NCBI GenBank assembly: GCA_964540815.1 | Contig: CAZIOH010000013.1 | Coordinates: 26,995 to 90,994, forward strand | DNA: 64,000 nt | Source of the DNA: CAZIOH01 sp964540815 | Lineage (GTDB): Bacteria; Myxococcota_A; Polyangia; Fen-1088 | Reading direction: 5' to 3' | In this document: positions 59,402-64,000 of the stretch, in pieces | How positions within the stretch are numbered: position 1 is the stretch's first letter | How the letters are laid out: every line of letters starts with the position of its first letter | Made by a program: the position numbers and the translations under genes | Notes under the pieces: generated by a model | What the model was told of the DNA's origin: nothing | The model's input: the letters and a program-made list of their open reading frames with translations, nothing else | The model's database searches: none

Positions 59402-60589
59402 ATGTCACGTATCCGGCGCGGTCGGCCGACGGATCCCGTGGGCCGTGCCCTCCACGAGGGGCTGGTCGGTCCCCGGGCGCTGGTGGGGACCGCCTACATG
59501 GCGGAGCCTGCGTTGCGAGCTGCGTATGCGCGGGACGTGGCGCCGCGCACGGAAGCCGCGTTGACGCGCATCCTCGAGCAGCACGGCGTCGGTGCGCGCC
59601 TGAAGCGGCCTGGACGAGCTGACCGGCGCCGACTGCGCACGCTCGATCTCGGGAGTGGCACGGGCGCGGCTGGGGCGGCCCTCGATCGGTATTTCGGGGC
59701 GGGCGGGGTCGAGCGAACCTCGGTCGACCGGCACGTGGTCGGCCCGGGGATTCGCAACCTCGACCTCGCGAATCCGGCCTCGGTCGCGGCCCTCGGTGGC
59801 GGCTTCGATCTGGTGGTGGCGAGCCACCTGCTGAACGAGCTCTTCGTGAGCTCGAAGGGAGGCGGACAGGTCGGCGGGCAGACGGACGGGCAGACGGACG
59901 GGCAGACGGAAGAACGGCTGACGAGGCTGGCCGGGCTGGTGAATCGATGGGGGGAGGACTTGCTCGCGCCCGGGGGTCTCGTCGTCCTCATCGAGCCGGC
60001 CCTGCGCGAGACCTCGCGCGACCTGTTGCAGGTGCGCGATCGGCTGCTCGCGGCCGGGAGGCTGCGCGTGCGTGCGCCGTGCCTGTATCGGGGGCCCTGC
60101 CCGGCGCTGGCGCGCGAGCGCGACTGGTGCCACGACGCCGCGGCCGGCCTCGAGACCCGGCGGCGCGTCGATTTCAGCTACCTGGTGCTGGACCGGAGCG
60201 ACGATGAGATCGGCGGACCGATCGCGGATGACGACGCAGGGCCGGGAGCCTGCCCGGAGCCGTCATGGTCCGCCGGCGCCGACGGTGCCGTCGCGCCAGG
60301 GGCGGGCGCGCTGGTCCGGGTGGTGAGCGATCCTATGGTCGAGAAGGGGAAGCTGCGGCTGTTCGTCTGCGGGGAGCGGGGCCGATTCCCCCTGGTGCGC
60401 CTCGACCGTCACACCTCGGAGCAGAATCGAGCCCTCGACGCGCTCGCACGCGGCGATCTGGCGCGCATTCCCGCCCTCGCGGTCGCCAGCAGCCTGGTGA
60501 CCGACACGGGATCCGAGGCCCATCGGGCCGACGGCGAGCGCGTGAGGACGGACTGGTCGATCGAGCGCGTCGATCCGGAGACCTTGTGA
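59402..60589 (+). CDS. Rsm22-family methyltransferase-like protein
   Basis: This 395-residue protein fits the Rsm22 family of SAM-dependent methyltransferases, associated with the small ribosomal subunit. LRTLDLGSGTGAAGAALDRYF is the SAM motif I, FDLVVASHLLNEL the later acidic block, and GGLVVLIEPALRETSRDL post-motif. A Cys/His cluster, PCLYRGPCPALARERDWCHD, resembles the family's Fe-S or zinc-binding element. A three-fold GGQTDGQTDGQT insertion (12-bp units, about 59868-59911) lies in a loop. It starts at ATG 59402 (MSRIRRGRPTD). Substrate: rRNA or ribosomal assembly factor, inferred. Confidence 0.8.
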   Translation: MSRIRRGRPTDPVGRALHEGLVGPRALVGTAYMAEPALRAAYARDVAPRTEAALTRILEQHGVGARLKRPGRADRRRLRTLDLGSGTGAAGAALDRYFGAGGVERTSVDRHVVGPGIRNLDLANPASVAALGGGFDLVVASHLLNELFVSSKGGGQVGGQTDGQTDGQTEERLTRLAGLVNRWGEDLLAPGGLVVLIEPALRETSRDLLQVRDRLLAAGRLRVRAPCLYRGPCPALARERDWCHDAAAGLETRRRVDFSYLVLDRSDDEIGGPIADDDAGPGACPEPSWSAGADGAVAPGAGALVRVVSDPMVEKGKLRLFVCGERGRFPLVRLDRHTSEQNRALDALARGDLARIPALAVASSLVTDTGSEAHRADGERVRTDWSIERVDPETL

Positions 60590-60653
60590 TGAATCCAAAC
60601 CTCGGTCCCCCGCATCGTACCTGCGTTGCAACGACAGGAGCGCGAGGCACGTC

Positions 60654-60863
60654 ATGGGCATGGGGATCAAAGAGAAGCTGCGTGACTACGCGTTCACGGA
60701 GGCGGGCTGGTTGACCTGGCTGGCGGTGGGGTACTCGGCCGGTGGGCTGCCACTGTTGCTGCAGTCGGCGGTCTCTCTGGTCTCGCACGGCGCGACGCCG
60801 AGCCGACGCGAGGATGCCGTCGTCGCGACGATGCGTCGCACGAACTGGCCTTGCGCCCGCTGA
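60654..60863 (+). CDS. small hydrophobic ORF, doubtful
   Basis: This 69-residue frame starts at ATG 60654 (MGMGIKEKLRDYAF) with a GCGAGG site. One hydrophobic segment (AGWLTWLAVGYSAGGLPLLLQSAV) would span the membrane, and the rest is Arg/Ser-rich. Nothing recognisable was seen. It lies in the otherwise featureless 361-bp gap 60590-60950. Codon composition is weakly gene-like. It could be a remnant, a membrane microprotein or noise. Confidence 0.35.
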   Translation: MGMGIKEKLRDYAFTEAGWLTWLAVGYSAGGLPLLLQSAVSLVSHGATPSRREDAVVATMRRTNWPCAR

Positions 60864-60950
60864 CGCCCGTGGCTCGGCCCCCTGGGAGATCCGGTTGCGG
60901 GAGCGACGGCGGTTTCGGGCGGGACACTAGGCCGGCGAGAATCCACGTTC

Positions 60951-61379
60951 TCAGCGCGTTTGCAGCGACCCGGAGAGCGACTTGGTCGGGTCAATCCCGG
61001 CGTTACCCCAGGTGCTCGCGGACCCCGTCAGGCCGTTGATCGAGTTGAGGCCGTTGATCGAGTTGAGGCCGTTGATCGAGTTGAGGCCGTTGATCGAATT
61101 GAGGCCGTTGATCGANNNNNNNNNNNNNNNNNNNNNNNNNNNNNNNNNNNNNNNNNNNNNNNNNNNNNNNNNNNNNNNNNNNNNNNNNNNNNNNNNNNNN
61201 NNNNNNNNNNNNNNNTTGAGGCCGTTGATCGAGTTGAGGCCGTTGATCGAGTTGAGGCCGTTGGTCGAGTTGAGGCCGTTGGTCGAGTTGAGACCAGCCT
61301 TGGCAGAGCCACCGATCAACGCGAGGCAGGTGGAGAGGATGAAGGCGCTGACGGACGTGCGGATGGTCGAGGTGGTCAT
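60951..61379 (-). CDS. exported GLNSIN-repeat protein with C-terminal AGIDP motif (interrupted by an assembly gap)
   Basis: This exported protein starts at ATG 61379 (MTTSTIRTSVSAFILSTCLALIGGSAKA) behind AGGAG; the signal peptide is clear. The mature part is a tandem array of the six-residue unit G-L-N-(S)-(T/I)-N in 18-bp units, beginning with Thr variants (GLNSTN) and turning to GLNSIN. The array is broken by 100 N (61116-61215), a scaffold gap of unknown true size, so the number of units is unknown and the frame across the gap is arbitrary. The end is TGSASTWGNAGIDPTKSLSGSLQTR. Its last 18 residues after Trp match those of the 3517-3813 protein in key positions. Function unknown. Confidence 0.75.
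   Translation of the reverse strand: MTTSTIRTSVSAFILSTCLALIGGSAKAGLNSTNGLNSTNGLNSINGLNSINGLXXXXXXXXXXXXXXXXXXXXXXXXXXXXXXXXXXSINGLNSINGLNSINGLNSINGLNSINGLTGSASTWGNAGIDPTKSLSGSLQTR
61030..61292. repeat. 18-bp coding tandem repeat interrupted by the N gap
   Basis: The 18-bp unit TTGAGGCCGTTGATCGAG repeats about five times left of the gap (to 61115) and four times right of it (61216-61292). Variants at the right end (GTTGGTCGAG) correspond to the Thr variants at the protein's N-terminus. It has no spacers, so it is not a CRISPR array. Confidence 0.85.
61116..61215. other. 100-N scaffold gap
   Basis: Exactly 100 N sit inside the 18-bp repeat array. The round length signals a scaffold join of unknown size, caused by the repeat. 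Confidence 0.98.
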
Positions 61380-61578
61380 GGTGGGATCTCCTGGGTGTGT
61401 TCCTGTGGGGACGACACTCCCATTTGCACCCAATGTGCCATTGTGGAATCCCAATGGTTGCCGTGTCTTGCCCGGCTCGGACTCCGGCGGTTCACCCCTC
61501 GTCAGAGCGAACCGACTGTGATGACGCACCCTTCGCCAGGTTGGTCAGAGAGATCGCTATGACTTAGCGGGATTCCGA

Positions 61579-62826
61579 TTAACGCGCTGATCCGGCGAAG
61601 TGTCTGGAGATGCGCTCGGCGATGAGCGCGACGTCGGCGGGCCGGAGCTCCGGATAGATGGGCAGCGCCAGGACCTCGTCGCAGGCACGCTCGGCCACGG
61701 GGAAGTCTCCTCGCCGATGGCCGAGCGACGCGAAGCAGGGCTGCAGGTGCAGCGGCGCCGGGTAGTACACCGCGGTTGCCACGCCATCCCGCGCCAGCGC
61801 GTCGGCCAGCGCGTCGCGCGCGCGGCCACCGCCGGCTCCGATCCGGGGAACACGCACCACGAACTGGTTCCACACCGCGCCCGGTGCATCATCGGGCGGC
61901 AGGGCCAGCGGAAGGCCCGCCAGCCGCTCGCGATACAGGGCCGCCAGCCGGCGACGGGCGGCGTTCCACGTCTGCAGGAGGGGGAGCTTGACCCGCAAGA
62001 GCGCGGCTTGAAGCTCGTCGAGGCGGAAGTTGCCGCCGATGATCTGGTGGACGAAGCGCTGGCCGGCCCCGTGGACGCGCAAGCGGCGAAGCGTGGCGGC
62101 GAGCGCGCCGTCGTTGGTCAGCACCATCCCGGCATCTCCGAGCGCGCCGAGGTTCTTCGACGGGAAGAACGAGAGGGCGGCGGCCTGGCCGATGGCACCG
62201 ACGGGCCTCCCGTCGGTGTCGACCGCACCCACGGCCTGGGCTGCGTCCTCGATCAAGCTGACCCCGCGCGGCTCGCAGGCGGCCCGCAGCGCGGCCCCGG
62301 CGCACGGTCGCCCGAACAGATGCACCCCCACCACCGCCCGGGTCTCGGCGCCGATGGCGGCGCGCGCCGCCTCGGGATCGAGGTTGAGCGTGACCGGATC
62401 CACGTCCGCGAACACCGGCCGCGCGCCGAGGCGGACGATCACGTCGGCGGTCGCCACGAACGAGAAGGGTGTGGTGACGACCGTGTCCCCGGGGCTGACG
62501 CCGATGGCCATGAGCACCGCCAGCAGGGCGTCCGTGCCCGAGGACATCCCGATGGCGTGCGACGTGCCGAGGATCCGGGCGGCCTCGCGCTCGAAGGCGC
62601 GGACCTCGCCCCCCGCGTCGCCCGAGACGTAGCGGCCGGAGGCTAGCACCCGGCGGAAGGCCTCGACGAGAGGCTCGGCAAGCGGCGCGTGGTGCGACGC
62701 GAGGTCCTGGGTAGGGATCGTGGTCACCGGCGGCGTGGCGCTCGGGAGGGCCCGCAGCGCGGGCGCGGTTTCGGGCTCGGCTTCGGCTGCCTGTGCGGAC
62801 CGGATCGTCTCGGGAGTTGACGTCAC
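61579..62826 (-). CDS. DegT/DnrJ/EryC1/StrS-family sugar aminotransferase (WbpE-like candidate)
   Basis: This 415-residue PLP enzyme transfers an amino group to a keto-sugar nucleotide. LASGRYVSGDAGGEVRAFEREAARIL, HAIGMSSGTDALLAVLMAIGV and TVVTTPFSFVATADVI form the family start. The PLP-binding Lys is in LSFFPSKNLGALGDAGMVLTN, and the Asp in SLIEDAAQAVGA contacts the pyridine. It starts at GTG 62826 in a GTGA overlap with asnB; the first 55 residues are a low-complexity leader. It could supply the C3-amination step missing from the WlbA/WlbB operon; this is inference, since the family has many substrates. Confidence 0.88.
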   Translation of the reverse strand: MTSTPETIRSAQAAEAEPETAPALRALPSATPPVTTIPTQDLASHHAPLAEPLVEAFRRVLASGRYVSGDAGGEVRAFEREAARILGTSHAIGMSSGTDALLAVLMAIGVSPGDTVVTTPFSFVATADVIVRLGARPVFADVDPVTLNLDPEAARAAIGAETRAVVGVHLFGRPCAGAALRAACEPRGVSLIEDAAQAVGAVDTDGRPVGAIGQAAALSFFPSKNLGALGDAGMVLTNDGALAATLRRLRVHGAGQRFVHQIIGGNFRLDELQAALLRVKLPLLQTWNAARRRLAALYRERLAGLPLALPPDDAPGAVWNQFVVRVPRIGAGGGRARDALADALARDGVATAVYYPAPLHLQPCFASLGHRRGDFPVAERACDEVLALPIYPELRPADVALIAERISRHFAGSAR

Positions 62827-64000
62827 GCCGCCGGCCCGTGCTGGCGCAGCCACTGCTCGAAGACCAGCAGCGTCCACAGCTGCTTGCGGTGATCGCGCTG
62901 ACCGCGCACGTGCTCCTCGAGGATGCGCGACACCTCGGCGGGCGCGAAGAAGCCCTCGCGGCGGAGCTTGTCCGGGTGCAGCTCCTCACGCAGGAGTGGC
63001 AGGAGCTCGCCCTTCATCCAGCGCGCGACCGGAACGCCAAAGCCCTGCTTGGGTCGATCGAGGATCTCGTCCGGCAGGTGACCGCGCAGCGCCGCCTTGA
63101 GGACCCGCTTGGTGATGCCGCCGCCCATGCGCAGGGACGGTGGCAAGCGACAGGCGAAGCTGACCACGTCGGTGTCGAGGAAGGGCGCCCGGGCCTCGAG
63201 GCCGACCGCCCCACAGGCGCGATCGACCTTCACGTTGATGTCGCCCGTCAAGTAGAAGCGACAATAAGCGTCCATGATCAGGTCCCACCCATCGCGCGCG
63301 CGGCTCTGCGCGGCCCGGACCTCGAGGTCGGCCAGCGGGTCGGCCGAGGCTCCCGGCCCGCGACGCACCTCGTCCGTCAGCAGCACCGACTGCTCCTCGG
63401 GCAGGAAGCTCGACATCCACCGCTGGTGCCGCCTCGGCCCCGTCCCCGAGATCCCCCGCAGGAACTGGTGAACCTTGAAGTCCAGGCTGAAGTAGTCGGT
63501 GCCAGCCGGCAGGTGCTGCGACAGCCGGCGCGCCATCTCGGCGCCGAGGCGGCCGAGGGGGGCCGGCAGGCGATCGTAGGTGTCGCGCGCCAGCTGCTCG
63601 GCCTTGAAGGTCGGGTAGCCGGCGAAGAGCTCGTCGCCGCCGTCGCCGCCGAGCGCCACCGTCACGTGCCGCCGGGTGAACCGCGCCAGCAGGTACATGG
63701 GAATGATCGAGGCGTCCGCCAGCGGCTCGTCCATGAACGTCATCACGTCCGGAAGGATGCCGAGCAGGGATTCCGGGGTGAGCCGCTCCTCGCGGTGCTC
63801 GGTGCCGAACCGCTCGGCCACCAGGCGGGCGTGGGTGGTCTCGTCGAAGCTGGCATCGGGAAAGCCGATGGAGAAGGTCTTGATCCCGCCGTGTCCACCG
63901 GCGGCGGCCATCATCGAGACCACCGCCGACGAGTCGATCCCCCCCGACAGGAACACCCCGAGCGGAACGTCGGACACCAGCCGCCGCTTCACCGCCCGCT
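62823..64000 (-). CDS. asnB: asparagine synthetase, synthetase domain (5' end outside window)
   Basis: The frame enters from position 64000 and continues leftward to the stop at 62823, encoding at least 392 residues of the AsnB C-terminal domain. The ATP-pyrophosphatase loop is in VFLSGGIDSSAVVSMM (SGGIDSS). GYPTFKAEQLARDTYDR and ALGGDGGDELFAGYP are conserved, and LEARAPFLDTDVVSFACRLPP and PKQGFGVPVARWMKGEL match the C-terminal part. The N-terminal glutaminase half lies outside. In polysaccharide clusters such genes amidate sugar carboxylates, for instance hexuronic acids; in other settings they make asparagine. Linkage to the aminotransferase favours the first, by inference. Confidence 0.9.
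   Translation of the reverse strand, partial: RAVKRRLVSDVPLGVFLSGGIDSSAVVSMMAAAGGHGGIKTFSIGFPDASFDETTHARLVAERFGTEHREERLTPESLLGILPDVMTFMDEPLADASIIPMYLLARFTRRHVTVALGGDGGDELFAGYPTFKAEQLARDTYDRLPAPLGRLGAEMARRLSQHLPAGTDYFSLDFKVHQFLRGISGTGPRRHQRWMSSFLPEEQSVLLTDEVRRGPGASADPLADLEVRAAQSRARDGWDLIMDAYCRFYLTGDINVKVDRACGAVGLEARAPFLDTDVVSFACRLPPSLRMGGGITKRVLKAALRGHLPDEILDRPKQGFGVPVARWMKGELLPLLREELHPDKLRREGFFAPAEVSRILEEHVRGQRDHRKQLWTLLVFEQWLRQHGPAA

Noticed and set aside
61030..61292. Regular repeats that could suggest a CRISPR array
   Set aside because: The 18-bp units are contiguous with no spacers and encode an in-frame protein repeat; no cas genes are present.

Overview
This window is a high-GC (roughly 70%) chromosomal segment. 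It has the hallmarks of a Myxococcota genome, probably from the Polyangia/Sorangium side: many lipoproteins with long Gly/Ser/Thr-rich linkers behind the lipidated Cys, a DUF1552/DUF1592 pair, a Hanks-type Ser/Thr kinase with a Pro/Ala-rich tail and PEGA-like domain, ECF-type sigma plus anti-sigma operons, and a disulfide-rich secreted protein of a myxobacterial type. A run of exactly 100 N at 61116-61215 shows that it comes from a scaffolded draft or metagenome assembly. I saw no rRNA, tRNA, CRISPR array, transposase or prophage.

Layout. 1-9.7 kb: a partial TPR-like gene, a long-form RluA pseudouridine synthase, bioB, a small exported protein, a CBM6-like secreted protein, a PA0069-type radical SAM protein, an RpoH-like sigma factor and a mercuric-reductase-like flavoprotein. 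8.7-14.6 kb (minus): a jelly-roll lipoprotein, an esterase lipoprotein, then DUF1592 and DUF1552. 14.7-18 kb (minus): a translationally coupled trio of sigma factor, zinc-finger/TPR anti-sigma-like protein and envelope protein, divergent from a PD40 lipoprotein. 19-29.6 kb: an aldo/keto reductase, three large polytopic membrane proteins of glycosyltransferase/YfhO type, a convergent membrane-bound spermidine-synthase-like protein and an alginate-lyase-like lipoprotein. 29.7-34.2 kb: an alpha/beta hydrolase lipoprotein, a Cys-rich protein, Dps, a CAP-domain lipoprotein, a cupin and a lipoprotein.

34.3-39.5 kb: a complete BMP-type nucleoside ABC importer (ATPase, two permeases, binding protein) with a chain of tiny overlapping reading frames before the binding protein. 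40.5-44.1 kb (minus): an overlapping operon of a WlbA-like oxidoreductase, a WlbB-like acetyltransferase and a GH43 glycosidase. 44.2-48.0 kb: a stress group (large-subunit catalase, BON protein, DUF3341-like protein). 48.1-51.9 kb: three lipoproteins, one with seven Cys-rich repeats and one paralogous to the 8.7 kb jelly-roll lipoprotein. 52-60.6 kb: ThiD-like kinase, Ser/Thr kinase, three glycosyltransferases, RseP-type site-2 protease and an Rsm22-like methyltransferase. 60.9-64 kb (minus): a GLNSIN-repeat exported protein, a DegT-type aminotransferase and a truncated asparagine synthetase. The last two, with the glycosyltransferases and the WlbA/B pair, point to surface polysaccharide synthesis.

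The most notable new-looking signals are four. First, a C-terminal motif (W-x2-AGIDP-x3-L-x2-S-x2-T-[KR]-end) is shared by two otherwise different small exported proteins about 57 kb apart. Second, degenerate 6-bp-periodic repeat tracts recur downstream of genes. Third, ATGA-coupled mini-cistrons precede the BMP binding-protein gene. Fourth, several intergenic hairpins share a GGC-TTT/AAA-GCC tip.
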